A stretch of DNA of 64,000 bases, taken from positions 310,001 through 374,000 of the forward strand of contig NZ_CP023396.1 in NCBI RefSeq assembly GCF_008808095.1, in the 5' to 3' direction. Of the stretch, positions 1 through 8,757 are shown one piece after another (the first letter of the stretch is position 1; each line of letters begins with the position of its first letter). This DNA is from Pseudoalteromonas ruthenica. Its GTDB lineage: Bacteria > Pseudomonadota > Gammaproteobacteria > Enterobacterales > Alteromonadaceae. The notes below the pieces were generated by a model that had not been told where the DNA came from, did not search any database, and was given only the letters and a program-made list of their open reading frames with translations. Both the position numbers and the translations under genes were made by a program.

Positions 1-399
1 GCTGATACAGTCCGCTAACACTTCCACCGCATCGTGTTCAAAAACGCGCAAATTGGTAACACCTTCGGCATCAGCGTCCATCAGGCAAGCACCTACTCCA
101 GGGCGGTGAACTTCGATGCCGATAAAGTTTTGCTCTGGTGCGTTTTTAGCCATTTCTACAAGCGATTTACCCATGCCAAAACCGATCTCAAGAACAACAT
201 CATTGTCATTGCCAAACACTTGGCTGAAATCAAGTAAGCCATTTTGATGCTCAAGCCCCATTGTCGGCCAGCATTTCTCTAGTGCCGCTGCTTGACCTTT
301 GGTCAGTCGGCCTTCGCGTTTTACGAAGCTGCGTACCTTACGGATATACTTTCCTTCGCGCTGTGCTTGCTCCAATGCTTGTTGCGTAGATTCACTCAT
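1..399 (-). CDS. trmB: tRNA (guanine-N7-)-methyltransferase TrmB, 5' part only (cut by window start)
   Basis: The minus strand is open from an ATG at 399 to the window edge and gives the first 133 residues. They contain the SAM-binding segment [17 protein letters not shown] (about residues 68-84), followed by [15 protein letters not shown], which is diagnostic for TrmB. The enzyme makes m7G46 in the variable loop of tRNAs using S-adenosylmethionine, in the cytoplasm. The C-terminal part, with the substrate-binding residues, lies left of the window. The gene is divergent from mutY, as in many gammaproteobacteria. Confidence 0.93.
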   Translation of the reverse strand, partial: MSESTQQALEQAQREGKYIRKVRSFVKREGRLTKGQAAALEKCWPTMGLEHQNGLLDFSQVFGNDNDVVLEIGFGMGKSLVEMAKNAPEQNFIGIEVHRPGVGACLMDADAEGVTNLRVFEHDAVEVLADCIS

Positions 400-508
400 G
401 GTCTTGGCTGTCTCTGTAAAAATGGGTGCGTATTATCCCCAGTTGTAAGAGGAAGTACAAGTAAAGGGTATTGATATTTACCTGCACAATTATAGACTGA
501 GCGCAAAT

Positions 509-1606
509 ATGTACAGGGGCGTTATAAAAGTAGTGGAAATAAGTAAAAGCACGCGTGATTGGTTTGCCACTCAAGTACTCGATTGGTACGACAAACATGG
601 TCGCAAGACGCTGCCTTGGCAGCTAGAAAAAACACCCTATAAAGTTTGGGTATCAGAGATTATGCTGCAGCAAACGCAAGTTGCTACGGTGATCCCTTAC
701 TTCAACCGCTTTATGGCGCGTTTTGAGACTATTGAGGCGTTGGCTGAAGCGCCGCAAGATGAGGTTCTCCATTATTGGACAGGTTTGGGGTATTACGCTC
801 GAGCACGTAATCTACATAAAACCGCACAGTTGATCTGTGAGCAGTATCAGGGTCAGTTTCCACACACCTTGGAAGAAGTAATGGCTCTGCCTGGGATAGG
901 GCGCTCTACTGCGGGTGCTATTTTAAGCCTATCGCGCGGCGAGCATCATGCGATTCTCGATGGCAACGTAAAGCGGGTATTAGCACGGTTTTTTATGATT
1001 GAGGGCTGGTATGGTGTCAAAAAAGTGGAAAACCAACTTTGGCATCTAAGCGAGCAATTAACACCAAAGCACGGCGTCACTCAGTTTAATCAGGCGATGA
1101 TGGACTTGGGAGCAAGCCTGTGTTCACGTAGTAAATATGACTGTCAGCCCTGCCCACTCAATGATAAGTGCCAAGCGCGAATCAATGACAAAGTAAACGA
1201 GTTCCCACATTCAAAACCCAAAAAGCAAGTGCCGAAGAAGCATTGCGTAATGTTTATTCCCGTTTATGAAGGGCACACCTACATGGAAAAGCGTCCCGAT
1301 CAAGGTATTTGGGGAGGGCTACATTGCTTTATCGAGTTTGCAAGCCAGGACGGGGTCAAAGAGTTTATGGCAATCAATGGTATTAGCGGTAAAGAACATA
1401 GGTTAGAGCCATTTACCCATGTATTTTCACACTTTCAGTTAACTATAGAGCCTGTTGTTGTGCATTTGCACAAACCCATACAACAGCTTGCAGAGCGTGC
1501 AGTACTAACTTATTCACTAGCGCAGCAACCTGAGGTGGGGCTAGCAGCACCGACAAAGAAATTATTGAAACAGCTAAAGCAGCACCTTGCAGGTGCGAGT
1601 GTTTAA
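509..1606 (+). CDS. mutY: Adenine DNA glycosylase MutY
   Basis: MutY removes adenine mispaired with 8-oxoguanine, guarding against G:C to T:A changes. The 365-residue product has the helix-hairpin-helix region [14 protein letters not shown] with the downstream catalytic Asp ([13 protein letters not shown]). It also has the four-cysteine iron-sulfur loop C-x6-C-x2-C-x5-C ([15 protein letters not shown]) and a C-terminal NUDIX-like domain that reads 8-oxoG (WGGLHCF). E. coli MutY has 350 residues. The ATG at 509 has no clear ribosome binding site. A GTG at 533, preceded by AGGGG at 515-519, is an equally plausible start giving 357 residues. yggX follows at a short distance. Confidence 0.96.
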   Translation: MYRGVIKVVEISKSTRDWFATQVLDWYDKHGRKTLPWQLEKTPYKVWVSEIMLQQTQVATVIPYFNRFMARFETIEALAEAPQDEVLHYWTGLGYYARARNLHKTAQLICEQYQGQFPHTLEEVMALPGIGRSTAGAILSLSRGEHHAILDGNVKRVLARFFMIEGWYGVKKVENQLWHLSEQLTPKHGVTQFNQAMMDLGASLCSRSKYDCQPCPLNDKCQARINDKVNEFPHSKPKKQVPKKHCVMFIPVYEGHTYMEKRPDQGIWGGLHCFIEFASQDGVKEFMAINGISGKEHRLEPFTHVFSHFQLTIEPVVVHLHKPIQQLAERAVLTYSLAQQPEVGLAAPTKKLLKQLKQHLAGASV

Positions 1607-1662
1607 GCATTAGGTTACACTACAGAGCAATATGTATTAGATAATCGTAAATGAGGATAAAC

Positions 1663-1935
1663 ATGGCACGTACGGTATTTTGTCAGAAGCTGCAAAAAGA
1701 AGCTCCGGGACTTGCTTTTCAACTTTACCCTGGTGAAGTAGGCGAGAAGATCTTCAACAATATTTCTCAACAAGCATGGGATGAGTGGCAAAAGAAGCAG
1801 ACCATGTTAATTAACGAAAAGCATCTAAATATGATGGAACCGGAGCATCGTACCTATTTAGAAGAGCAAATGGTTGGCTTTTTGTTTGAAGGTAAAGATG
1901 TAGAAATTGAAGGTTACAGACCACCTGAAAAGTAG
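1663..1935 (+). CDS. yggX: Fe(2+)-trafficking / oxidative damage protection protein YggX
   Basis: The 90-residue product starts [10 protein letters not shown] and contains the YggX core [13 protein letters not shown] and [15 protein letters not shown]. The family protects iron-sulfur clusters from oxidants and has been linked to iron traffic in the cytoplasm. An in-frame ATG lies four codons upstream at 1651, but AGGAT at 1653-1657 is well placed for the ATG at 1663 and the family usually begins at MA/MSRTV, so 1663 was chosen. It follows mutY, the common arrangement. Pairing with a repair enzyme for oxidised guanine and a protein for oxidised clusters fits an oxidative-damage theme. Confidence 0.95.
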   Translation: MARTVFCQKLQKEAPGLAFQLYPGEVGEKIFNNISQQAWDEWQKKQTMLINEKHLNMMEPEHRTYLEEQMVGFLFEGKDVEIEGYRPPEK

Positions 1936-2014
1936 CAACTTAGCCGGGATTTTCGCCAATAAATCTCGGTTTGCATGAAAACTGTGCAAACGGTTTGTTT
2001 ATTTTAAAAAATGG

Positions 2015-2043
2015 TTGACTTGATACCCTAAAAACCGTTTAAT
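2015..2043 (+). promoter_or_regulatory. Sigma-70 promoter of the tRNA array
   Basis: A -35 element TTGACT (2015-2020) is followed by a 17-nt spacer and a -10 element TTTAAT (2038-2043). The next bases, ACGCCGCAC, form a GC-rich discriminator just before the first tRNA at 2053. GC-rich discriminators are typical of stable-RNA promoters under ppGpp stringent control; that control is inferred here. Confidence 0.72.
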
Positions 2044-2052
2044 ACGCCGCAC

Positions 2053-2128
2053 GCCCAGATAGCTCAGTCGGTAGAGCAGAGGATTGAAAATCCTCGTGTC
2101 GGTGGTTCGATTCCGCCTCTGGGCACCA
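2053..2128 (+). tRNA. tRNA-Phe(GAA), copy 1
   Basis: A 76-nt cloverleaf with encoded CCA. The acceptor arms are GCCCAGA and the 3' strand TCTGGGC, the D-arm is AGCTCAGTCGGTAGAGCA, the anticodon loop contains GAA (TTGAAAA), and the T-arm has GGTTCGATTCC. It is the first gene of a four-tRNA array. Its sequence is identical to the copies at 2269 and 2393. Confidence 0.97.
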
Positions 2129-2185
2129 TTATTAAAGGTGTTTTTGACAATTCAGAAGCACGTGCTTTTGCACACAGTTTTGTGT

Positions 2186-2261
<76 letters not shown>

Positions 2262-2268
2262 TTCATTT

Positions 2269-2344
2269 GCCCAGATAGCTCAGTCGGTAGAGCAGAGGAT
2301 TGAAAATCCTCGTGTCGGTGGTTCGATTCCGCCTCTGGGCACCA
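2269..2344 (+). tRNA. tRNA-Phe(GAA), copy 2
   Basis: Identical in sequence to the tRNA-Phe at 2053-2128. The 12 nt downstream (TTATTAAAGGTG) are also shared with copy 1, which suggests that the copies arose by recent tandem duplication. Confidence 0.97.
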
Positions 2345-2354
2345 TTATTAAAGG

Positions 2355-2379
2355 TGGCGCTCAATGGGCGCCATTTTTA
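2355..2379 (+). terminator. Possible intrinsic terminator or processing hairpin between tRNA-Phe copies 2 and 3
   Basis: Arms TGGCGC (2355-2360) and GCGCCA (2368-2373) flank a 7-nt loop and are followed by a run of T at 2374-2378. The stem is short, so it may attenuate rather than stop transcription into the last tRNA-Phe gene. Confidence 0.45.
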
Positions 2380-2392
2380 TGAAAAAATTTTT

Positions 2393-2468
2393 GCCCAGAT
2401 AGCTCAGTCGGTAGAGCAGAGGATTGAAAATCCTCGTGTCGGTGGTTCGATTCCGCCTCTGGGCACCA
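2393..2468 (+). tRNA. tRNA-Phe(GAA), copy 3
   Basis: Identical to the other two tRNA-Phe copies, with encoded CCA ending at 2468. The 81-bp direct repeat that brackets the copper island begins at the very next base, and five of its last six bases (GCACC) are also preserved at the far junction. Confidence 0.97.
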
Positions 2469-2549
2469 CGATTTAAGAAACCCTGATCAGTATTGGTCGG
2501 GGTTTTTTTATTGCCTGCAGCATAATGCAAGGCGTAATCTCACGCTTAT
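2469..2549. repeat. Left copy of the 81-bp direct repeat flanking the copper island
   Basis: Positions 2469-2549 are identical, by base-by-base reading, to 9581-9661. With one mismatch (A2468 versus G9580) the match extends left to 2463 and takes in the GCACC of the tRNA-Phe acceptor end. The repeat contains the tRNA terminator and about 40 bp beyond it. The two copies are 7112 bp apart and enclose the whole copper gene cluster, so they look like the scars of an integration or a duplication. Confidence 0.9.
2478..2509 (+). terminator. Rho-independent terminator of the tRNA array
   Basis: A 12-bp stem (2478-2489 with 2494-2505, two G-U pairs, loop GTAT) is followed by seven T residues at 2503-2509. 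It lies 9 nt after the last tRNA. Confidence 0.85.
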
Positions 2550-2550
2550 T

Positions 2551-2646
2551 AGCTCGGGTGGTTCGATGGTAAAATACATCCATGTATTTCACCGCTTTGC
2601 GGGCAATTGCTCCAGACAATTTTGTCCGCATCTAAGCACCACCATC
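2551..2646. repeat. Nested palindromic segment of unknown nature just inside the left repeat
   Basis: This non-coding stretch folds into hairpins: AAATACAT (2572-2579) with ATGTATTT (2582-2589), extended by GGT/ACC after one mismatch, then GCGGGCAATTG pairing imperfectly with CAATTTTGTCCGC. Outer arms GATGGT (2565-2570) and ACCATC (2641-2646) enclose both. The 15-mer CCGCATCTAAGCACC at 2626-2640 recurs at 9565-9579, just inside the other end of the island. It could be a REP-like or mobile-element end; I do not recognise a family. Confidence 0.5.
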
Positions 2647-2714
2647 TTTTCAAACGTTGTAGGTAATTTCATTTTTATTCTTTATGAATTAAATGCTTGG
2701 GCGGAGTGACTGTT

Positions 2715-4019
2715 TTAACGCTTTTTGCGTAAAAACAAAATCTCACCAGCCGAGATTATCGCCATGCCGATAACAGAGATCCAAATAACTAATGGGTCGC
2801 TGTTCCACTTTGTCCATACAAAGGCGGCTAATACTACAATATCCAGCGTTATAGCACAGGCAAGTATATAAATATTGGCATTTACTTTTTCTCTAAGGTG
2901 TCGCAATACACCCCAATGGATCGCAATGTCCATAACGATATAAAAAATAGCGCCAATCGAAGCGATTCGACTCAAATCGAAAAAAGCAGCTAACATCATA
3001 GCCATAACAATGGTGTAAACCAGTGTATGTTTCTGAATTGAACCAGGCATGCCAAAATGGCTGTGTGGCACAAGTTTCATATTGGTCAACATTGCCAACA
3101 TTCTTGAGACGGCAAACGCGCTGGCGATCACGCCGGAAACTGTGGCTACAATCGCAAATCCAACCGTAATCCAAAGCCCTGTCTCGCCATAGATTGGTCT
3201 TGCGGCTTCAGCAAGTGCGTAGTCTTTTGCTTTCACAATCTCATCTATGGACAGGCTCGAGCCAACGGCCAGGGTGACTAATAGGTATATTAAGGCGCAG
3301 ATAATCAACGAAATAATAATGGCACGTCCAACATTCTTCTTTGGCTCAATGATTTCACCACCACTATTAGTTATAGTTGTAAACCCTTTGTACGCGAGTA
3401 TGCTCAAAGCAATCCCTGCTAGAATACCGCCGCCCGAAGCTTCTTTTGGAATAGCAGATATCGATTCAAATTGAATGCCAGATGCCCATAAACCACCAGC
3501 CGCTAAAACAACCAGCCCTAAAGCCTTCACAAAGGCCATAAAAAACGAGAACGTTTGAATAAACTGATTACTCAGAATATTGATAAAAAATGCGAAGAGC
3601 AGCAAGCCAACCGCCAGCGACGGGACAAGCCACTGCGCTTCAAAAGAAATTAATTGGCTTGTATAGGACGCAAATGTACGAGCAACTAAGCTTTCATTAA
3701 TGACCATAGAAAAGTACATTAACAGTGCAAATATCGCTGTCACACTTCCCTTTCCATAAGCTTTACTGAGGAACATCGCAATACCTCCCGCTGATGGGTA
3801 AGCTTTGGCTAATTTTACATATGAATAGGCGCTGAATCCGGCGATAACACCGCCGCACACAAATGCCAGTACAAACCATTCTTTTGCCAGCTGAGCAACT
3901 TGTCCTGTCAGTGCAAAAATACCAGCGCCAATCATGACACCAGTCCCTAAAGACACCGCCCCCCAAAGACTCAAGCTTCCTTTCTGATAATCTTGATGTC
4001 CGTGTTTATGTTCCGCCAT
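2715..4019 (-). CDS. APC-family amino acid/amine permease
   Basis: The 434-residue product is very hydrophobic, with about 12 predicted membrane segments. It begins with the APC signature SLGTGVMIGAGIFALTGQVA in the first membrane helix and keeps the glycine-rich turn region LSILAYKGFTTITNSGGEI in helix 6. Such proteins import or exchange amino acids or amines across the inner membrane using ion gradients; the substrate cannot be read from sequence. The His-rich N-terminus (HKHGHQ) before the first helix is unusual and may bind metal. It is the last gene on the minus-strand copper island, 21 nt after an exported NTF2-like protein. Confidence 0.85.
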   Translation of the reverse strand: MAEHKHGHQDYQKGSLSLWGAVSLGTGVMIGAGIFALTGQVAQLAKEWFVLAFVCGGVIAGFSAYSYVKLAKAYPSAGGIAMFLSKAYGKGSVTAIFALLMYFSMVINESLVARTFASYTSQLISFEAQWLVPSLAVGLLLFAFFINILSNQFIQTFSFFMAFVKALGLVVLAAGGLWASGIQFESISAIPKEASGGGILAGIALSILAYKGFTTITNSGGEIIEPKKNVGRAIIISLIICALIYLLVTLAVGSSLSIDEIVKAKDYALAEAARPIYGETGLWITVGFAIVATVSGVIASAFAVSRMLAMLTNMKLVPHSHFGMPGSIQKHTLVYTIVMAMMLAAFFDLSRIASIGAIFYIVMDIAIHWGVLRHLREKVNANIYILACAITLDIVVLAAFVWTKWNSDPLVIWISVIGMAIISAGEILFLRKKR

Positions 4020-4040
4020 AATCAGCTCCTGTGGTTGACG

Positions 4041-4475
4041 TTAGTTGGACCAGTGAATCCGGATAATTTTCCAGCCAGACTCCGGTGTATGTGAAACGGT
4101 TACAGTTTCATTCATCGTTAAATCAATCTCCTGCCCGTTGTACGCCCCGGAAATACTATATCGAGACGTGATCACAGCAAGGCTATCCACTTCATATCTT
4201 GTTCTTTCAATCAGTTTTGAAGGAACCTCCTGGCTAAATTTGATATCTGACTTTAGATGATGAGCACTATATTCAGCCAGGGACCGTTCAACGCCACCAC
4301 CTTCAAAGATAAGCACATCATCGGAAAGCACGTCTTTAAAAACCTCCATGTCACCTTCAGTCAAAGCAGTTCGAAATGCGTCAAGCACAGCGGTCGGCTC
4401 AGATAGTTTTTCGGCGCTACTGGGCGCTGAAACAAACATTACCGAAATCATAAAAACACTCACAAGTAATTTCAT
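4041..4475 (-). CDS. Exported NTF2/SnoaL-like (DUF4440-type) protein
   Basis: The 144-residue product has an N-terminal signal peptide (MKLLVSVFMISVMFVSAPSSAEK, cleavage likely after SSA). It is followed by an alpha+beta cone-fold domain: AVLDAFRTALTEGDMEVFKDVLSDDVLIFEGG, then beta strands ending GWKIIRIHWSN. This pattern fits the SnoaL/NTF2-like superfamily, small periplasmic proteins often found in metal-resistance clusters, with no agreed reaction. It lies between copD and the APC permease with short gaps, so co-transcription is likely. Confidence 0.7.
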   Translation of the reverse strand: MKLLVSVFMISVMFVSAPSSAEKLSEPTAVLDAFRTALTEGDMEVFKDVLSDDVLIFEGGGVERSLAEYSAHHLKSDIKFSQEVPSKLIERTRYEVDSLAVITSRYSISGAYNGQEIDLTMNETVTVSHTPESGWKIIRIHWSN

Positions 4476-4492
4476 TCTTCTTATTCCTTACA

Positions 4493-5338
4493 TTAACCAG
4501 GAGAAAACGCGCTGCTTAGCGCAGAGGCCAGGATAAAAATAGTGACAGCCAATACCATTTCTACCGTTATCGACTGTTTAAGTCGCTTCGCAGCCGACTC
4601 ATTATTTAACTGGGGTACCAACTTTAACTTATGCAGTGCAGCGACAAGAAAAATCAACGCCACAAACACAAGCTTCGCCAGCAATACTGTGTCGTATGAA
4701 GTTAATGGCAGCTCTGGTAACCATTGTCCGGTTGCGCTTCGATACATAACCACACCAGCAATCAAGAGTATTAAAACCGCTGCAGACATGTGCCCGCCAA
4801 AACGCTCCATAATCAATTTCGCTTTATCAAGCGATACGGAGGTTGCCAGCTTACGCAGTGAATTCAGACTGCCAAACCAGACCCAGGCGACTAACAGATG
4901 TGTTAAAAGCGCTAACTTTCCCCACCAGAGCGCGTCACTACCGTGGCCGATACTTAAAAAACTCCATCCCATGAGTCCAACCGCCACAACATAAAGCATC
5001 CACTGTATGCTTGTTACCTTAACAACAGAGTAAATAATCCAGACAACAGCAACGGTTACCTGAAGTTGGATGAACAACCCAACAGGGCCAGCCCATATAA
5101 ATTGCATATAGGTCGAGTCAACCATTCCGGCAAAGCCTTCAGCAGTGAAACTACCAACTTTCAGAAAGAAGTAGAGAAGGCTCGCCAGTAGTAGAAGCAA
5201 CGCAACAACGCTAGTCTTTTGTTCAGACAGCTTTTTTAAACCAGACAAATAGGCGATATAAGGAGAGGCCGTTATCACCGAATTAAGCCAGAATATAAAG
5301 GCCAGCGTTAAAACGCTGGCCACACTCCATAGGGTCAT
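4493..5338 (-). CDS. copD: Copper resistance protein CopD
   Basis: CopD is an inner-membrane protein thought to move copper across the membrane together with periplasmic CopC. The 281-residue product has about eight hydrophobic segments and His-containing helices (FLSIGHGSDALWWGKLALLTHLLVAWVW is split over two of them; LVAALHKLKLVP near the C-terminus), as in the CopD family. The ATG at 5338 shares its A with the copC stop (TGATG), implying translational coupling. A GTG directly before it at 5341 is an alternative start. The gene is third from the end of the copper operon. Confidence 0.88.
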   Translation of the reverse strand: MTLWSVASVLTLAFIFWLNSVITASPYIAYLSGLKKLSEQKTSVVALLLLLASLLYFFLKVGSFTAEGFAGMVDSTYMQFIWAGPVGLFIQLQVTVAVVWIIYSVVKVTSIQWMLYVVAVGLMGWSFLSIGHGSDALWWGKLALLTHLLVAWVWFGSLNSLRKLATSVSLDKAKLIMERFGGHMSAAVLILLIAGVVMYRSATGQWLPELPLTSYDTVLLAKLVFVALIFLVAALHKLKLVPQLNNESAAKRLKQSITVEMVLAVTIFILASALSSAFSPG

Positions 5339-5688
5339 CACTTCACCTCAAAGCTAAAATCACCCGATATTTTATGACTGTCCCCACCCATGGCCGTCCA
5401 ATAAACTGTGTAACCACGCGGCGCTAGTTTGTTTTTAATCGCTATTTCGTATGCTACTTTGGGTGTCATGCTCATCGAAAAGTCCAACGGGTGCATTTTG
5501 CCATCATCTGAATGCAGCATAACTTTAGCCAGGCGAACATCACCGGAGAAACTCATCGTAATTTCCGTGGGTGGCTGCGATAAAGTGGCACCGTCTTTCG
5601 GGCTACTGGATGTCAAATCGGCGTGAGCGCTAGCCCATGCACTAAGAAATAACGCGGTACCGAAGGCTAATTTAAGTATGTTTTTCAC
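5338..5688 (-). CDS. copC: Periplasmic copper-binding protein CopC
   Basis: A 116-residue precursor with signal peptide (MKNILKLAFGTALFLSAWASAHA). The mature protein starts His-Ala-Asp-Leu, the usual CopC position of the N-terminal copper ligand, and continues with SSPKDGATLSQPPTEITMSFSGDV and a C-terminal GGDSHKISGDFSF containing the second His site. The open frame extends further upstream into copB, but the GTG at 5688 has an AGAGGA ribosome binding site at 5695-5700 and directly starts the signal peptide, so it was chosen. CopC carries Cu(II)/Cu(I) in the periplasm and partners CopD. Confidence 0.92.
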   Translation of the reverse strand: MKNILKLAFGTALFLSAWASAHADLTSSSPKDGATLSQPPTEITMSFSGDVRLAKVMLHSDDGKMHPLDFSMSMTPKVAYEIAIKNKLAPRGYTVYWTAMGGDSHKISGDFSFEVK

Positions 5689-5714
5689 GTTGTTTCCTCT
5701 TTGTTTATTATCAA

Positions 5715-6458
5715 TTAAAACCAAACTCTGGCCCCAAGGACCACGCCTGTTTCTGTGGTGTCTTCACCCATTCGTTTCATTTCATCTGCCGTATTCCCTA
5801 ACGCACCGTTCCAATAAACACCGATGTAAGGTGCAAGTTCACGATTGATTTCGTGACGATAGCGCAACCCCACGCGCAAGTTGCTCAAGCCACTTTGACG
5901 TTCATATTTGTCTGAATCGGTTAGGTTGGCTGTTAGTTCAATACGAGGTTGCAAATACGATGTTTGTGTGAGTTGCCATTCGTATTCAGTTTCACTCACA
6001 AATTGAACATCGCCTTCTTCATTCATCATCAGCGAGTTATCCATTTCAAACCAATAGGGCGCCAACCCCATAAAACTCACGACAGCATAATTTTCCATAG
6101 ATGCATCCGACGATAAGGTGCCTCGCGTACCGATACCGCCCTGAAACGACCAAAATGGAGACACCAAGTATCCATACAGCAGTTCTGCACTTTCCAAGTC
6201 AGTGGACTCACCGTCATCTTGAACATTTTCACCTTCACTTTTAAAGACAAACCGATGATAATCGCCGCCATACCAAGCCATCATGTCCCAGACAGCAAGG
6301 TTCTCCTCCTCGTTAGTTCGCGTTAACTCCAACCGATCGAACAGCACTTGCCCGGTGTGATATTCCTTGACGGGTTCTGGCCAGTCTTCTTCCGCATGTT
6401 CCGCAACAGCTAACACCGGCAAAAAGGCCACGCCCATTAGTAATGATTTACCGTACAT
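5715..6458 (-). CDS. copB: Copper resistance outer-membrane protein CopB
   Basis: The 247-residue product has a signal peptide (ending about AVAEHA) and the CopB domain. Typical stretches are WDMMAWYGGDYHRFVFKSEGE, LLYGYLVSPFWSFQGGIGTRG, GLAPYWFEMDN, and the C-terminal GLRYRHEINRELAPYIGVYWN with terminal GARVWF. Alternating hydrophobic residues and a terminal aromatic fit an outer-membrane beta-barrel. The Met/His-rich N-terminal repeats of the Pseudomonas CopB are absent, so this is a short form. It lies directly after copA (11-nt gap), the standard copA-copB pair. Confidence 0.92.
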   Translation of the reverse strand: MYGKSLLMGVAFLPVLAVAEHAEEDWPEPVKEYHTGQVLFDRLELTRTNEEENLAVWDMMAWYGGDYHRFVFKSEGENVQDDGESTDLESAELLYGYLVSPFWSFQGGIGTRGTLSSDASMENYAVVSFMGLAPYWFEMDNSLMMNEEGDVQFVSETEYEWQLTQTSYLQPRIELTANLTDSDKYERQSGLSNLRVGLRYRHEINRELAPYIGVYWNGALGNTADEMKRMGEDTTETGVVLGARVWF

Positions 6459-6469
6459 AATCGTCCTCC

Positions 6470-8233
6470 TTATGCGACATTGACCACACGGAACATGCCC
6501 GCTTTCATGTGATACAACAGATGACAGTGGAACGCCCAGCTGCCCGGCGCGTCCGCCGTTATCAATAACGACACTTTTTCATTGGGTTTGAGGCTAATTG
6601 TGTGCTTACGGGGACGGGGATACTGTCCGTTTTCCAGCTCCATCCACATGCCGTGTAAGTGTATGGGGTGGTCCATCATCGTATCGTTTACCATCACCAA
6701 CCTCAGTCGTTCTCCATGATGAAACTGAACTGGGCCATCCACCTCGGTAAACTTCTTCCCGTCGAAAGACCACATGTAACGCTCCATATTACCCGTTAAG
6801 TGCAGCTCTATCTGTCGTTCGGGCTCTCGCGTATCCGGCCATTCATGCGCGCCGATCAAGTCGGTATACAACAATACTTTGTGCTCAACATCTTCCAATC
6901 CAATCCCGGGTTCATGCAAACGGCTTACCGGGTTTGTAGCAATCATAGCCGCCCCGGCGCCATGTCCGGACTCACGGTGCTTGATTTTAATATTCTCGAC
7001 GGGGAGTTCTCTTTTGTGTGTCATTTTATGAGTCATATGGCTGTTATTGCCGCCCATATGCTTCATATTCATGCTATTGCCTTTCATATCACCAGACATT
7101 GCCATCGCTCCCATGCCCATAGCCGCCATGCCGCGCTCAGGAGCTTGCCGTAGTTCAGGCACTTCAGCCTCAAGACCCAGTTCTGGCGTTAACGTGCCTC
7201 TGACATAACCACTTCGATCAAAGCTCTCAGCATAAATAGTGTACGGCTTGTTTTGCTTAGGCTGGACAATTACATCGTAGGTTTCCGCCACACCAATGCG
7301 GAACTCGTCAACTGGCACTGGTTTCACAGGCTGCCCGTCAGCGGCCACAACCGTCATCTCCAACCCAGGGATTCTCACGTCGAAGAAACTCATTGCCGAA
7401 CCGTTAATGATACGAAGGCGTACTTTTTCACCAGGCTTAAACAATGCTGACCAGTTCATCTGCGAATCGCGGCCATTCATCAGGTAGGTGTAAGTGCTGC
7501 CCGTCACATCCGCAATATCACGAGGGCTCATTCGCATTTGCCCCCACATTTCTCGTTGCTTCCAAGTTTTATCTAACCCTTGTTGTCGCACGTCCTTGAA
7601 GGTCTCAAATATCGTACGTTTTTGGTAGTTATAGTACCCCTCCGCAACTTTCAAGTTACGAAACACGGTATCCGGGTCTTCAAATGTCCAATCACTTAGA
7701 ATAATGGTATGTTCTCGATCAGCACCAATGTCTCCGTCTTTCGGTTCAATCACTAACGGCCCTAGGTGTCCCAATTGCTCCTGCAAACCGGAATGGCTGT
7801 GATACCAATAAGTTCCGTTTTGCTCGACATCGTAGCGGTACTTGAACGTTCGTCCTGGCTTTATCCCTTCGAAAGATACGCCAGGCACGCCATCCATGTT
7901 CTCTGGCAATATAATGCCGTGCCAGTGAATCGATGTGTCTTCCAGCAACCGGTTAATCACATTTAACTTTGCTCTCTGTCCCTCTTTTAAACGGATCAAA
8001 GGACCCGGCATTTGGCCATTGATGGTTATCGGCGTTCCTACCTTATTTCCCACGAGCAGTGGAGATTTTGTAATGGTCAGATCAATTTCATCGTTTGTCA
8101 GGATCTGATCCTTAAAACTGCGTCCTTGAGGGACTGCCCAGGTCGGCGCTACTTTGGCGATTGCTAAAGCAGACGCTACAGTGAATGCTGATTTAACAAA
8201 TTTTCGACGTCCTTTAGTAAAATCATTGTTCAT
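6470..8233 (-). CDS. copA: CopA multicopper oxidase (copper resistance, Tat-exported)
   Basis: The 587-residue product begins with a twin-arginine signal (KGRRKFVKSAF). Three cupredoxin domains carry the four copper motifs: IHWHG (about residue 102), WYHSHSG (about 143), HPIHLHG near residue 533 and HCHLLYHMKAGM near the C-terminus, with the Cys-His bridge and axial Met of the type 1 site. A Met-rich insert at about residues 368-410 (MGMGAMAMSG, MNMKHMGG) is typical of CopA/PcoA and binds Cu(I). The enzyme oxidises Cu(I) to Cu(II) in the periplasm. Its start overlaps the DUF411 gene by 11 nt, so the two are coupled. Confidence 0.96.
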   Translation of the reverse strand: MNNDFTKGRRKFVKSAFTVASALAIAKVAPTWAVPQGRSFKDQILTNDEIDLTITKSPLLVGNKVGTPITINGQMPGPLIRLKEGQRAKLNVINRLLEDTSIHWHGIILPENMDGVPGVSFEGIKPGRTFKYRYDVEQNGTYWYHSHSGLQEQLGHLGPLVIEPKDGDIGADREHTIILSDWTFEDPDTVFRNLKVAEGYYNYQKRTIFETFKDVRQQGLDKTWKQREMWGQMRMSPRDIADVTGSTYTYLMNGRDSQMNWSALFKPGEKVRLRIINGSAMSFFDVRIPGLEMTVVAADGQPVKPVPVDEFRIGVAETYDVIVQPKQNKPYTIYAESFDRSGYVRGTLTPELGLEAEVPELRQAPERGMAAMGMGAMAMSGDMKGNSMNMKHMGGNNSHMTHKMTHKRELPVENIKIKHRESGHGAGAAMIATNPVSRLHEPGIGLEDVEHKVLLYTDLIGAHEWPDTREPERQIELHLTGNMERYMWSFDGKKFTEVDGPVQFHHGERLRLVMVNDTMMDHPIHLHGMWMELENGQYPRPRKHTISLKPNEKVSLLITADAPGSWAFHCHLLYHMKAGMFRVVNVA

Positions 8234-8726
8234 AACTTTTTACCTCCTTCGAAAGCGCTTTCTGCCGCTCTAGGCTGACTATCTGCCGATAGGATGTGAT
8301 CGAACCGTCACTTTTGATTTCGTAGACCGTATAAGGTTGAAATTGAGTGCCCATCTCCATACCGATAGACCCTAGCGGCATGCCTGGAACAGTTAAGCCA
8401 ATGCCATTATCTGACTTTTTCCCAGCTAAATAATGAGCAACTAATGTAGGAGGAACGTGTCCCTCAAAGACATAGCCATTGTTAGAAATAGCGGTATGGC
8501 AGGATTGGACCTCGGCACTAATACCGGAGTCCCGTTTTCGTTGAGTCAGGTTATTCGGGTGTTGTACAGACACACTAAAGCCATCCGGTAAAGCTTTTAA
8601 CCATTGCTCACAACAACCGCAGTTGGGAGCTTTTAGAACGGTTAGATGCTGCTCTTGTGAATCAGTTGCAGGCACAGACACCGAAAACAGCATCGCTAAA
8701 ACAGTGCTATTGCGTTTGATAAACAT
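8223..8726 (-). CDS. DUF411 metal-binding protein, exported
   Basis: The 167-residue product has a signal sequence followed by the DUF411 hallmark LKAPNCGCCEQWLKAL (a CxCC motif). Other conserved blocks are the later Cys in VQSCHTAI, YVFEGHVPP, and GIGLTVPGMPLGSIGMEMG. The family occurs in copper and other metal resistance clusters and is predicted to bind a soft metal through the cysteines in the periplasm. Its 3' end overlaps copA by 11 nt, which supports a joint operon. The exact metal is not settled from the sequence. Confidence 0.9.
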   Translation of the reverse strand: MFIKRNSTVLAMLFSVSVPATDSQEQHLTVLKAPNCGCCEQWLKALPDGFSVSVQHPNNLTQRKRDSGISAEVQSCHTAISNNGYVFEGHVPPTLVAHYLAGKKSDNGIGLTVPGMPLGSIGMEMGTQFQPYTVYEIKSDGSITSYRQIVSLERQKALSKEVKSYEQ

Positions 8727-8757
8727 AATTATTCACCAATTAATAAGTATTAATGGA

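Noticed and set aside
2348..2530. A minus-strand 60-residue frame over the tRNA-Phe and terminator
   Set aside because: It runs antisense through a perfect tRNA and a terminator and only exists because tRNA sequence is open by chance.
2551..2646. Integron attC site at the left end of the copper island
   Set aside because: The stretch is palindromic and of suitable size, but the flanking GTTRRRY/RYYYAAC boxes are absent and no integron integrase is seen.
6800..7153. A plus-strand 117-residue frame inside copA
   Set aside because: It is antisense to the Met-rich region and conserved copper motifs of copA, has no ribosome binding site, and reads as low-complexity His/Ser.
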